DNA of 56,818 bases from a virus, in IMG/VR virus record IMGVR_UViG_3300017530_000090, positions 1 to 56,818 of that record. One strand, written 5' to 3'. The position numbers were made by a program, and so were the translations under genes. Below, one piece after another: positions 1 through 6,330 of this stretch; positions within the stretch are counted from its first letter, which is position 1; every line of letters starts with the position of its first letter. The notes below the pieces were generated by a model that had not been told where the DNA came from, did not search any database, and was given only the letters and a program-made list of their open reading frames with translations.

Positions 1-151
1 TGCGATCCTCTGCTCCCCTGCCTGTCATGGGCGGGCGGCCTAGCTGTCCCTGCCGTAGACACCCTGACTGCGCGCTGTGCTCCTGCCTGCTAGCCGTGCG
101 ATCCTCTGCTCCCCTGCCTGTCATGGGCGGGCGGCCTAGCTGTCCCTGCCG
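1..151. repeat. 55-bp direct repeat, two copies
   Basis: Positions 1-55 and 97-151 are identical over 55 bp (offset 96). Both lie in GC-rich DNA with no convincing gene. The first copy starts at the window edge, so the repeat may continue to the left. Confidence 0.9.
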
Positions 152-280
152 CTGCTGCTGTCCGCTGTGCTGCGCCCGCGTCGGCTGCTGCTCCCCGCTG
201 TGCTCGGCTCTGGCTGGTACTCCCCTAATCCCCCTCGCCGACAACCCCCCGCATGGGCGAGCGGGCAGGGAGCAAGGCAC

Positions 281-309
281 AAAAATAGACCCCCTTGCCA
301 GCAAGGGGG
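281..309 (-). terminator. Rho-independent terminator of the left-end leftward operon
   Basis: On the minus strand an 8-bp GC-rich stem (290-297 pairs with 302-309, four-base loop) is followed directly by TCTATTTTT. This is a textbook intrinsic terminator. It lies just downstream of the leftward genes ending at 377. The flanking 152-376 interval holds no gene I can support. Confidence 0.85.
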
Positions 310-376
310 TAGGTTGACCGACGCGCAAGCGCACACCTTGCGCTTGTGCTCGCCGCCGGGTTGCTTGTGCGTTCGT

Positions 377-568
377 TTACTGCGCGGCTGCCCGTGCAGC
401 CGTATCGACACAGAGCGTCACGTCGGCATATGGTGGCGGGAGCGTGGTGTCATGCGCATGGCATGGTTCGGTGTGATAGTTTACCGTTCCGCCTGCTCTG
501 TCGCTTGTAGGGACTACGATGATCTCGCCGGTGCGCCCGCCTTCCTGCTCAAGCTGCGCCAGCGGCAC
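377..568 (-). CDS. Hypothetical small protein (63 aa)
   Basis: Last possible gene of the short leftward operon before the terminator at 281-309. It starts at a GTG with only a weak ribosome binding site, and 45 bp separate it from the upstream gene. I see no domain. The protein is mildly hydrophobic and alanine-rich at the C terminus. It is kept because its strand and place fit the operon and terminator. A chance ORF cannot be excluded. Confidence 0.4.
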   Translation of the reverse strand: MPLAQLEQEGGRTGEIIVVPTSDRAGGTVNYHTEPCHAHDTTLPPPYADVTLCVDTAARAAAQ

Positions 569-613
569 ACAACGGTAGCCGTCGTTACCACTGCCTGCCC
601 GCCAGCAGCGTGG

Positions 614-802
614 TTAGATAATCATGACAATGATCGAGTAGATCACCATTGCCAATAACACCATGCCGATGACCGGAGTAATGCCCGACTGCGACCTGGC
701 AGCATATTGCATCTCAAGCATCTGCTGTTTGCTCATAGATGCGTGGGTAGATTGCTCCTTGTCCTTGCCACCCTTCTTCATACCGCCGCTTCCGCAGCCC
801 AC
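614..802 (-). CDS. Small membrane protein with C-terminal anchor (62 aa)
   Basis: The N terminus is glycine- and lysine-rich, then polar, and a single hydrophobic helix (about residues 41-62, ending VMII) closes the protein. This is a tail-anchored layout with the N terminus probably in the cytoplasm. It starts 3 bp after the stop of the gene at 806-1042, so the two are likely co-translated. A role at the membrane such as lysis or superinfection exclusion is only a guess. Confidence 0.6.
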   Translation of the reverse strand: MGCGSGGMKKGGKDKEQSTHASMSKQQMLEMQYAARSQSGITPVIGMVLLAMVIYSIIVMII

Positions 803-805
803 GGG

Positions 806-1042
806 TTAAGCCACCTTCTTGGCGGTGCGCGTCGGCTTCGCGGCCGTGCGCGCAGGCAGCGCAGCGTCAAGCGCTACCTTCGCTTCCTCTAGCCGCTTGA
901 CCGCCGAGCGCTTCCGCGAATTGCCGCGTGTTCCTTCCCCCGTACTGCCAGGGAAGTAAATGGGTGGCATGAATTGCGCGCACTGTGCGAAGACCGTCAC
1001 CGCTAGCATCATCACTGCCAGTAAATAAACCATGTTGTGCAC
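806..1042 (-). CDS. Small secreted or membrane-anchored basic protein (78 aa)
   Basis: A hydrophobic N-terminal segment (about residues 4-20, LLAVMMLAVTVFA) looks like a signal peptide or signal anchor. It is followed by a polar, lysine- and arginine-rich tail with an AAKPT/TAKK-type end. It pairs with the next membrane protein gene 3 bp downstream. No family is recognised. Phage holin/spanin-like or cell-surface roles fit the layout but are not shown by the sequence. Confidence 0.6.
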   Translation of the reverse strand: MHNMVYLLAVMMLAVTVFAQCAQFMPPIYFPGSTGEGTRGNSRKRSAVKRLEEAKVALDAALPARTAAKPTRTAKKVA

Positions 1043-1066
1043 TTTCCTTCCGTCGCCAATGGCGAC

Positions 1067-1276
1067 TTACGCGGCAGGGCGACGCCTGCCGACATGACGG
1101 GCGATCCGGTTCGGCAGCCGTCCTAGAGCGCCCGCGCTCTCTAGGTCACGCCGTAGGTAGCGAAGGCGACGATCAGCGAAGTGTTGCACTGCCACGCAGC
1201 GGGCGTTCTCGACGCCGAGCATCGAGGGGGCGACCCCCTCATTCATGCGGATCGGGTTGCCGTTACGGTCTCTCAC
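1067..1276 (-). CDS. Hypothetical basic protein (69 aa), GTG start
   Basis: The frame opens with a GTG whose last bases form the TGA stop of the upstream gene (GTGA overlap at 1273-1276), a common coupling in this genome. The product is arginine-rich (LRYLRRDL, ending HVGRRRPAA). The frame stays open further upstream, but that part is antisense-like and lies on the neighbour, so I use the coupled start. No domain recognised. Confidence 0.5.
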   Translation of the reverse strand: MRDRNGNPIRMNEGVAPSMLGVENARCVAVQHFADRRLRYLRRDLESAGALGRLPNRIARHVGRRRPAA

Positions 1277-1515
1277 GATGCCCACCGCCCACCGCTCGCT
1301 ACTTCCGGCCGCCAGCCGTTCAGTACATCGGGAGCACTTGTCAGCACGCGAACCGATGTGTTCGCGGGTAGTACCTCCGGCGGCTGCTCGAATCGAACCG
1401 ACCGCGCCGGAAGTAGCGGGCTGTAGTGGTAGGCGATGATCCAATGATCGGGCATCGCCGACGCAAGGATCGTCGCGCCGCAGCCATCGAACGTGCAACG
1501 CTCTAGGCGTGTCAT
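1273..1515 (-). CDS. Hypothetical protein (80 aa), first gene of the left operon
   Basis: The ATG at 1515 follows a good GAAAGGAAGG ribosome binding site, which is why I reject the longer frame starting at 1674 inside the inverted repeat. Two cysteines near the N terminus (CTFDGC) hint at a metal site. A promoter-like motif lies about 47 bp upstream. No family is recognised. Confidence 0.65.
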   Translation of the reverse strand: MTRLERCTFDGCGATILASAMPDHWIIAYHYSPLLPARSVRFEQPPEVLPANTSVRVLTSAPDVLNGWRPEVASGGRWAS

Positions 1516-1561
1516 TGTGTGCCTTCCTTTCGGGGGTTTGTATGTCTGTTCGTTTTCCCCT

Positions 1562-1579
1562 CTCATATATAGTATCGGC
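1562..1579 (-). promoter_or_regulatory. Candidate phage promoter, GCCGATACTA motif (leftward)
   Basis: On the minus strand the sequence is GCCGATACTATATATGAG. The same 10-mer core with a related tail occurs upstream of two rightward genes at 2519 and 5250. Its distance to the ATG at 1515 leaves room for a normal leader with the ribosome binding site. It overlaps the left arm of the inverted repeat at 1576-1650. Confidence 0.5.
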
Positions 1580-1650
1580 ATCGGGCCGATGTTCTGAAGG
1601 GGCGCGCCGATCTTTTTCGCGCCTATCTTTAGAACATCGGCCCGATGCCG
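1576..1650. repeat. 20-bp perfect inverted repeat with inner stem
   Basis: Arms 1576-1595 and 1631-1650 are perfect reverse complements around a 35-nt centre, which itself holds a GGCGCG/CGCGCC stem (1601-1606 with 1618-1623). It lies in the non-coding stretch between the leftward operon and the tandem repeats, just upstream of the leftward promoter motif. It could be an operator, a replication structure or a transcript hairpin. Confidence 0.85.
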
Positions 1651-1730
1651 GAACGTTACACCCTGGCGGGCCAAGGCAGGCCACAGGAGCAGGGAGCCAC
1701 AGTTGCGGCCAGACGTGGCCGTCTATCCTC

Positions 1731-1910
1731 AATTTACACTATTGCTGACGAGCGTTCACAAATTTACACTATTGCTGACGAGCGTTCACAAATTTACACT
1801 ATTGCTGACGAGCGTTCACAAATTTACACTATTGCTGACGAGCGTTCACAAATTTACACTATTGCTGACGAGCGTTCACAAATTTACACTATTGCTGACG
1901 AGCGTTCACA
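1731..1910. repeat. Six perfect 30-bp tandem repeats (iteron-like)
   Basis: Units start at 1731, 1761, 1791, 1821, 1851 and 1881 and are identical. Each begins AATTTACACTATTGCTG and ends GAGCGTTCACA. They are head-to-tail with no spacers, so this is not a CRISPR array. The A+T-richer block sits in a GC-rich non-coding region and is followed by CAACTATGGCCCG-type motifs (near 1910, 1967 and 2000). Iterons of a replication origin or an operator array for a phage regulator are the best readings. Confidence 0.9.
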
Positions 1911-2032
1911 ACTATGGCCCGGTACGCGCACGATAGGACGATTTTGCACTATCAACCGACCGACGGCCAACTATGGCCCGATTCCATCCCACGGGGCCAG
2001 CTATGGCCGTCCACGCTCCACGATCTACGTGT

Positions 2033-2141
2033 GGGCCAAGACAGGGAGCTACACTACGGGCCACGGGCCAAGACAGGGAGCTACACTACGGGCCACGGGC
2101 CAAGACAGGGAGCTACACTACGGGCCACGGGCCAAGACAGG
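2033..2141. repeat. 32-bp tandem repeat, about 3.4 copies
   Basis: Full units at 2033, 2065 and 2097 and a partial one at 2129 begin GGGCCAAGACAGGG; the full units continue AGCTACACTACG. This second tandem array lies 120 bp after the 30-bp array, and reading frames through it are repeat artefacts. Together the two arrays mark 1.7-2.2 kb as a protein-binding or replication region rather than coding DNA. Confidence 0.85.
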
Positions 2142-2344
2142 GTGGCGGACTTCCCAACTACTATTATAAAACGTGTACGTCGGAGCCGGGCCAGGGAGCT
2201 AAGGGTCGAGCAAATACGCGGGCGCTGGAGCCACAGCACACCCCCTCCCGGCCACACTTACCCATTTTCCCCCACATCGTACCCGTACCTCACACACCCT
2301 ATCCGGGCCCGTATAGTATGGTGGCCGGGACTTCGGCTGGCGGG

Positions 2345-2408
2345 CGGAAAGCCGGAAACCCCCCAAAGCCTCTTCCTCGGAAAGCCGGAAACCCCCCAAA
2401 GCCTCTTC
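2345..2408. repeat. 31-bp direct repeat, two copies
   Basis: Positions 2345-2375 and 2378-2408 are identical (CGGAAAGCCGGAAACC followed by a C-run and AAAGCCTCTTC). They lie in the 1911-2590 non-coding region. The rest of that region holds no gene I can support. Confidence 0.85.
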
Positions 2409-2518
2409 TCATGAGCCAGTAGGTCGGAAAGAGGGTGGCCCGACTCAATGAGCGGGCTGGCAAGCGGGAAAGCTCCTCTCCTAGCTACGATTGCAGCCCT
2501 TCAGACTCCAGCGGCAAT

Positions 2519-2536
2519 GCCGATACTACTAATGAG
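2519..2536 (+). promoter_or_regulatory. Candidate phage promoter, GCCGATACTA motif (rightward)
   Basis: The sequence is GCCGATACTACTAATGAG, lying between 10-bp inverted-repeat arms at 2497-2506 and 2545-2554 (CCCTTCAGAC and its complement). It precedes the first rightward gene. A second -10-like TATACT occurs at about 2564. The flanking arms look like an operator around the promoter. Confidence 0.5.
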
Positions 2537-2590
2537 GGTGTAACGTCTGAAGGGGCGTTGCGTTATACTCTATAGTTGGAGGGTACTGAC

Positions 2591-2859
2591 ATGAGACAAC
2601 CAGGAACACGACGGCCATGCAGGAAGGGCCAACGGCATCGGTGGCTGATGGGCAAAGGCGCTGGTGCTCAACTCTTCGGGGCGGCGGGGTCAGTGGCCTC
2701 AGCGGCAATCGGGCCGGCGACCATCTCAAGGGCACCTGTCGCAAGTGCGGCAAGCGCCGGTATCCCATCGTGGCAGCCAGACAGCCAGACGGCAAGCTGT
2801 TCAAGTTCCCCGCAGGGCCAGTAGCGAGTGCGCTTAAGCGCCAGAGAGGAGGCCAATGA
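2591..2859 (+). pseudogene. Zinc-ribbon-like small protein, apparently frameshifted
   Basis: A strong ribosome binding site (TTGGAGGGTACTGAC) places the start at 2591 (MRQPG, then CRKGQRHRWLM). The conserved-looking C terminus (GTCRKCGKRRYPI to the stop at 2859) is in another frame, open from ATG 2617. HRW followed by G-x-C-x2-C-G is an arrangement of small phage zinc proteins I recognise, so a -1 shift or an indel near the G-runs at about 2688-2698 is the simplest reading. Alternatively the real gene is 2617-2859 with a weak start. The 3' frame overlaps the next gene by ATGA. Confidence 0.5.
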
Positions 2860-3065
2860 TGATGCACGAATTCACCATTGAAGTTACGGTACAGGTGGAC
2901 ACCGACGATCCGACTCGCAGTCAAGAAGCACTTGGCCGGGCAGCGGTCGCGGCCATACGACACGCCGTTGAAGAGGCGGATGCGAACGGCTTTGTCCATC
3001 CCCTGGCCGACGAAACGAGTATCGGCGTGCGGGACGTGCTGCTACAGGAAGGAGGCCAAGCATGA
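2856..3065 (+). CDS. Hypothetical acidic protein (69 aa)
   Basis: Three consecutive ATG codons follow AGAGGAGGCCA, and the first overlaps the upstream stop. The product begins with a beta-like FTIEVTVQVDTDD segment and continues with an alanine-rich helix (RAAVAAIRHAVEEAD). It is compact, acidic and cytosolic. No family recognised. Confidence 0.7.
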   Translation: MMMHEFTIEVTVQVDTDDPTRSQEALGRAAVAAIRHAVEEADANGFVHPLADETSIGVRDVLLQEGGQA

Positions 3066-3257
3066 CGGTAACAGCGGCCAACCACGCAGGAATGCACCGA
3101 CACTTGAAGCGGGAGGCCAACCTCAGCGGCAGGTAGCCACCCATGCGAGAGATGCGGCCAGCCGGTGAGCGGGGCCAAGATGTGCGCGGACTGCTTCCGT
3201 GCGCTGACCATCCGCGACCCCGACGCGGCAGGCCATCACTGCGAAGGAGGCCACTAA
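3062..3257 (+). pseudogene. Zinc-ribbon protein with apparent +1 frameshift
   Basis: ATG 3062 overlaps the previous stop and follows GGAGG, but the frame stops at TAG 3134 after 24 residues. Skipping one base there enters a frame encoding CERCGQPV...MCADC and ending at TAA 3255-3257, which overlaps the next ATG. That second frame has no start codon of its own. So either an indel broke a two-CxxC zinc-ribbon gene, or a programmed +1 shift at AGG-TAG is used. A Shine-Dalgarno-like GGGAGG lies about 20 nt upstream of the shift site. Confidence 0.55.
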
Positions 3258-3571
3258 TGAACGGTACACCGATGATCTTTCGTCTAGTCCATGCCATCAT
3301 CTGCGCCCGTAGCTCTGCCGACGGTGAGCGAGCCTTCGCCGCGCTATGCCGCAAAGACCTAGAGGCTGCCGAGCACCTAGCCATCGTGCTCACGGCTGCG
3401 GTGCCGTCGACGGCTCCACTCTGGCGCATGATCCTGGCCGAAATGGAGCAGACAAAGAAGGATGAGGCCAAGATGATTGCTGGCCCACCAATCGCCGAGT
3501 GCGATGCGGCGGACACGGCGACAGCATTCGCCGATCATCTAGGCTGGCGGGATATGGAGCGGCGGGCATGA
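3257..3571 (+). CDS. Hypothetical protein (104 aa)
   Basis: The start at 3257 is chosen for its GAAGGAGG site and overlap with the upstream TAA, over a longer frame from 3143. The product is mostly helical, with a hydrophobic N terminus (MIFRLVHAIICA) followed by charged helices (DGERAFAALCRKDLEAAEHL, EMEQTKKDEAKM). No recognised domain. The downstream HNH relic lies on the other strand. Confidence 0.65.
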   Translation: MNGTPMIFRLVHAIICARSSADGERAFAALCRKDLEAAEHLAIVLTAAVPSTAPLWRMILAEMEQTKKDEAKMIAGPPIAECDAADTATAFADHLGWRDMERRA

Positions 3572-3576
3572 GGCGG

Positions 3577-3953
3577 CTACTGCTTGCGTGAACGCTGGCA
3601 ATGCTCCTCGTGCTCCTCGAACGAGGCTAGAGCACGGGCGATAGCATGAGGGGCTGTGTAACGTGCGGCACGGCGGGCACGTTCGCGCACACGTCCGCAG
3701 GCACGGCAACCGCGCCTACCATCGGGGCGGATGTACAGGTTGTCCCCGGAGTAGGGATGGGGCCAGCGGGGATGGGGCCATAAACGGCCTCGTAGGCCCA
3801 ACGGTGGGCGTAAATCATTCGGCCATCAAACCAGAACCGCCCGTAGCCATTATGGACGATTGTGGCCGTCCACAACCAGCAGCGGCCAGGCACTCGATCA
3901 GAGAACGGCCCATGCTTGTCGACCTTAGCCAAGAATCGGGTTGCGGCATCCAT
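3577..3953 (-). pseudogene. HNH endonuclease relic, internal deletion plus frameshift
   Basis: The N-terminal half in one frame (RFLAKVD, CWLWTA, GYGRFWFDGRMIYAHRWAYE, YGPIPAG) matches the intact HNH protein at 47591-48028. The catalytic TIDHLCRNRAC segment is missing. The conserved C-terminal zinc region (YSGDNLYIRPDGRRGCRAC) follows in another frame. The junction lies at a short repeated GGCCCCATCCC, suggesting slip-type deletion. It cannot encode an active nuclease. Confidence 0.85.
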
Positions 3954-3958
3954 GCCTC

Positions 3959-3964
3959 ATTATA
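3959..3964 (-). promoter_or_regulatory. -10 box of HNH relic (leaderless layout)
   Basis: A perfect TATAAT on the minus strand ends 5 nt before the ATG at 3953, and a TTGTTA lies 18 bp upstream. Transcription would start at or next to the start codon. Confidence 0.55.
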
Positions 3965-4061
3965 TCGAATCGAATCTAGCTGTAACAAGAGACGCCTACT
4001 GGCGTTCTACGCTATGGAGCAACAGGCAAGGAAGCCGAGACGGAGCAACTGCGGGGTGGCT

Positions 4062-4138
4062 CCGTCGCCGATCAGCAGTCCAAGCGGGTCAAGTCGTCTC
4101 AGCTTGGCCCCGCCTTCCTTCCTGCTGATCGGCGACGG
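4062..4138. repeat. 17-bp inverted repeat with inner stem
   Basis: Arms 4062-4078 and 4122-4138 are perfect complements. The 43-nt centre has a second, imperfect stem (around AGCGGGTCAAG and CTTGGCCCCGC). It lies between the HNH relic and the rightward gene at 4178. The rest of 3965-4177 shows no gene. A transcript hairpin or terminator is likely, though no T-run follows. Confidence 0.8.
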
Positions 4139-4177
4139 GCTACCCGGCCCGAACTAATCAAGAGAGGAGGCCAAGAT

Positions 4178-4735
4178 ATGGCAAGACAGACATTCGAGAA
4201 GGGCCAGACGGTGTACGTCGCCCGCTACAGCCGCAACCACTGGCGGAAGGCAGTCGTGGCCAACCCGGACATCGAGAAGACGGCCTACGGATTTGGCCCG
4301 GCCAACCGCACGATTCACTACGTCGGAATCAGTTACGTCAAGGACGACGGCACGGTCGACGAAGGGAACGAGTGGCCGATCCTGAACAACCGGCAGCAGA
4401 TCGTGACCGCCGAACGGTACGCGGAGATCGCCCAGGCCAATGACATCGCCAAGCTGCGCGGCACAATTCGGGCCCATCGGAAATTCGAGGAAGACCTCGA
4501 CAGGTTTACCAAGCAGGCGACGGCCATCATCAATACGATGGTGACGCGCGACGGGAGCATCGATGTGCTGGAGTTGGCCCTGCACCTGCGCGGGGTGTTC
4601 AGCTTCCGATCCTCGTACATTCAACAGACGGCGGCACAAGTCGCTCGCACACGCGCCGAGTACCTAGCCGGCGCGCACAAGGCGCAGACGGCGCTACACA
4701 AGCTAGGCGTACAGCCGCCAGAGCTAGCACTATGA
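4178..4735 (+). CDS. Hypothetical protein (185 aa)
   Basis: The start follows GAGAGGAGGCCAAGAT. The N-terminal third has a beta-rich, SH3/KOW-like pattern (KGQTVYVARYSRNHWRKAVVAN, then IHYVGISYVKDDGTV). The remainder is helical and probably coiled (KLRGTIRAHRKFEEDLDRF). No enzyme motif seen. It overlaps the next tiny ORF by ATGA. Confidence 0.75.
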   Translation: MARQTFEKGQTVYVARYSRNHWRKAVVANPDIEKTAYGFGPANRTIHYVGISYVKDDGTVDEGNEWPILNNRQQIVTAERYAEIAQANDIAKLRGTIRAHRKFEEDLDRFTKQATAIINTMVTRDGSIDVLELALHLRGVFSFRSSYIQQTAAQVARTRAEYLAGAHKAQTALHKLGVQPPELAL

Positions 4736-4821
4736 GGATGGAGACGCGCACGGTAACGATACGCCTAGTGGTTAGGCTCCCGCGACTTCTACAAGCGGGC
4801 GGCGTCACTGGACGCGGCTAA
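4732..4821 (+). CDS. Possible 29-residue ORF, doubtful
   Basis: The ATG overlaps the upstream TGA. The product is basic (MRMETRTVTIRLVVRLPRLL). In a second frame the same DNA reads SRDFYKRAASLDAAKAKR, which looks more protein-like but has no start, so a broken gene is as likely as a real peptide. Confidence 0.25.
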   Translation: MRMETRTVTIRLVVRLPRLLQAGGVTGRG

Positions 4822-4839
4822 GGCAAAGAGGAATTCCTC

Positions 4840-4944
4840 ATGCGCCTGGTCGACCTGGAGGGCCAACTACACCTGTTCGCCGATGCGATCAAGGAACGGC
4901 TTGGCGAGCTAGAGCGGGAAGGGGCCTTGGCAAGTGGCTGCTAA
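4840..4944 (+). CDS. Short helical peptide (34 aa)
   Basis: The ATG at 4840 follows AAAGAGGAATTCCTC. The product is one amphipathic, acidic helix (LEGQLHLFADAIKERLGELERE) ending in SGC. Codon use is typical of the region. No function recognised. It overlaps the next ORF by 11 bp. Confidence 0.5.
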   Translation: MRLVDLEGQLHLFADAIKERLGELEREGALASGC

Positions 4945-5233
4945 TCGGGCCTTGGAGTTCACGCCCATCCGCATCGGGGCCATCGTGAAGCAGGGCGGCG
5001 AGCTATGCTCGGACTGCGGGCCAGAGCATCTTGGCCAGCAACCGCATCTTCAGCCATACTGCCGGTTCACACTATTGGTGTATATGCCGGTCATAACATC
5101 GGCCCCATCTGGTATGGCCAACGCCATGCCGTTCATCGGCCACCAGCGCACTCCGCCGGTCGACATCGGCGGTGCGCAGACGACCAACCATCCGGCGGCA
5201 GCGCAATTCGTGAGGTTCCTGAATTGGAATTAA
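4934..5233 (+). CDS. Hypothetical protein with CxxC (99 aa)
   Basis: GTG start after GGAAGGGG. The first 45 residues look coding (LEFTPIRIGAIVKQGGELCSDCGPEHLG) with one CSDC knuckle. The later part is less protein-like, and a different frame looks equally plausible after about 5080, so a decayed or shifted gene is possible. Confidence 0.45.
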   Translation: MAANRALEFTPIRIGAIVKQGGELCSDCGPEHLGQQPHLQPYCRFTLLVYMPVITSAPSGMANAMPFIGHQRTPPVDIGGAQTTNHPAAAQFVRFLNWN

Positions 5234-5249
5234 AGGGCCAGCGATTCCT

Positions 5250-5267
5250 GCCGATACTACTATTAGT
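5250..5267 (+). promoter_or_regulatory. Candidate phage promoter, GCCGATACTA motif (rightward)
   Basis: The sequence GCCGATACTACTATTAGT lies 20 bp before the ATG at 5288, with an AAGGGGGG ribosome binding site between. Third copy of the motif seen at 1562 (minus) and 2519. Confidence 0.5.
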
Positions 5268-5287
5268 GGAAAGGGGGGTAGAGAACT

Positions 5288-5962
5288 ATGCCACGAAAGC
5301 GAGTCAAGCAAACGGAGCCAACCCTGCCAATCCTCAAGCTGGACAACGTGCCGGGGCCAGAAGCCAGTGAGGCCGAGCTTAAGGAGCACTACGGGCGGGT
5401 GCAAGAGATCATGGCCACGCATCGGTACGATGACGTGATCCACGCCTGCCACTGGTGCTGCGATATGGAAGCGGGCCTCGCCTATACCAAGCCGGATCAG
5501 ACGAGGGGCAGCCGGGTGTTCTGTTCGGGCCGCTGTGCCAGTGCCTTCGGCGCGTACCAGGTGAGGGTGCTGCACTTGAGCCGAAAGCCGAAACCGGCAT
5601 CGCCGTCCGAGGGCGACGAAACGGCGGACACTGCCGATGAGGCCCAATCGCCCGATGACGATGATGCGAAGGCGTCCCTCACACGGACAGCCGAGACACA
5701 GTGGAAGCCGACGGGCGAACGGCCACGCAGGAGCAGGCGTGTGAAGGATGTAACCAAGGTCGTCGGCCAGGAGGGCACCGGAAAGACCACTGCCGGGCCA
5801 AAGCGGTCACGGGCCAGCAAGCCCAAACGCACGGATGGCAAGTGCGCCAAGGGTCTTCACAAGATGACCGAGGCCAATACCTACACCTATCAGGATAAGG
5901 TCTGGTGCCGTGAATGCCGGAAGGCATCAAGGGCTAAGAGCGCCAACGGGAAGGGCAAGTGA
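5288..5962 (+). CDS. Zinc-ribbon protein with two metal-binding ends (224 aa)
   Basis: The N-terminal domain carries CHWCC (about residues 54-58) and a second cluster FCSGRCASAFG, together a treble-clef-like zinc site. A long acidic then basic, disordered-looking linker follows. The C terminus has CAKGLHKMTEANTYTY and WCRECRKASR, the same zinc tail found at the end of HNH proteins in this genome. There is no HNH core, so this looks like a nucleic-acid-binding protein that acquired or kept the tail. It is likely driven by the motif promoter 20 bp upstream. Confidence 0.8.
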   Translation: MPRKRVKQTEPTLPILKLDNVPGPEASEAELKEHYGRVQEIMATHRYDDVIHACHWCCDMEAGLAYTKPDQTRGSRVFCSGRCASAFGAYQVRVLHLSRKPKPASPSEGDETADTADEAQSPDDDDAKASLTRTAETQWKPTGERPRRSRRVKDVTKVVGQEGTGKTTAGPKRSRASKPKRTDGKCAKGLHKMTEANTYTYQDKVWCRECRKASRAKSANGKGK

Positions 5963-5967
5963 TGATG

Positions 5968-6183
5968 CTAGGCTGCGCGGGCACAATGACGAATACGGCA
6001 CAGATGGTCGATGGTCAATCCAGCGGGGATGGGGCCATAAACGGCCTCGTAGGCCCAACGGTGGGCGTAAATCATTCGGCCATCAAACCAGAACTGGCCA
6101 TAACCATCGCTAATCGAGGCCGTCCAGAGCCAGCAGGTCGACGTCTTCTGAACCTTGGCCCAGAAGCGTTGCTCTGTATTCAT
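5968..6183 (-). pseudogene. HNH endonuclease relic, C-terminally truncated
   Basis: Reads MNTEQRFWAKVQ, CWLWTA, GYGQFWFDGRMIYAHRWAYE, then LTIDHLCRIRHC, and stops at once. It keeps the HNH histidine pair region but lacks the HLE segment and the zinc tail of the intact 47591-48028 protein. About 75 bp (near 6015-6092) is nearly identical to the relic at 3577-3953. The ATG at 6183 is preferred over 6204 because of the -10 box 6 nt upstream. Confidence 0.8.
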
Positions 6184-6189
6184 GGCCTC

Positions 6190-6195
6190 AATATA
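6190..6195 (-). promoter_or_regulatory. -10 box of second HNH relic (leaderless layout)
   Basis: TATATT ends 6 nt (GAGGCC) before ATG 6183. The relic at 3953 has TATAAT-GAGGC-ATG, so the promoter-start arrangement is conserved between the two copies. Confidence 0.5.
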
Positions 6196-6219
6196 ATCGA
6201 TCAAGGTAGCCGAAGCAAG

Positions 6220-6300
6220 CCGGCCCCCATCGCTGCCAGCGAGTTAGCACCCGCGCCCGTGGGAGCTAGTCACACCCTCGCTGGCAGCGATGGGGGCCGG
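6220..6300. repeat. 24-bp perfect inverted repeat with inner stem
   Basis: Arms 6220-6243 and 6277-6300 pair perfectly over 24 bp. The 33-nt centre has a further TAGCACCC/GGGAGCTA stem with one mismatch. It lies between the divergent HNH relic and the gene at 6331, as the 4062-4138 hairpin does for its own relic. Confidence 0.9.
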
Positions 6301-6330
6301 AAGACTCCACTCTATAGAAGGGTGATTAGT

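Noticed and set aside
1-151. Phage terminal repeat
   Set aside because: The 55-bp repeat is a local tandem pair, and no copy is visible at the right end, which cuts a gene, so this is not evidence of a genome end.
136-411. 91-residue leftward ORF at the left end
   Set aside because: It runs through the rho-independent terminator at 281-309 and has no ribosome binding site.
1277-1732. N-terminal extension of the 1067 gene to 1732
   Set aside because: It covers the inverted repeat and lies antisense-like over a better gene. The GTGA coupling gives a natural start at 1276.
1731-1910. CRISPR array
   Set aside because: Units are contiguous with no spacers, and no cas gene is present.
1645-2422. 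Open frames of 149-174 residues through the tandem repeats
   Set aside because: They exist only because 30-bp repeats keep a frame open. Products are repeats of IYTIADERSQ type and have no start signals.
5959-6330. Upstream extension of the 6331 gene
   Set aside because: The frame is antisense to the HNH relic and crosses the 24-bp hairpin. ATG 6331 has its own leader.
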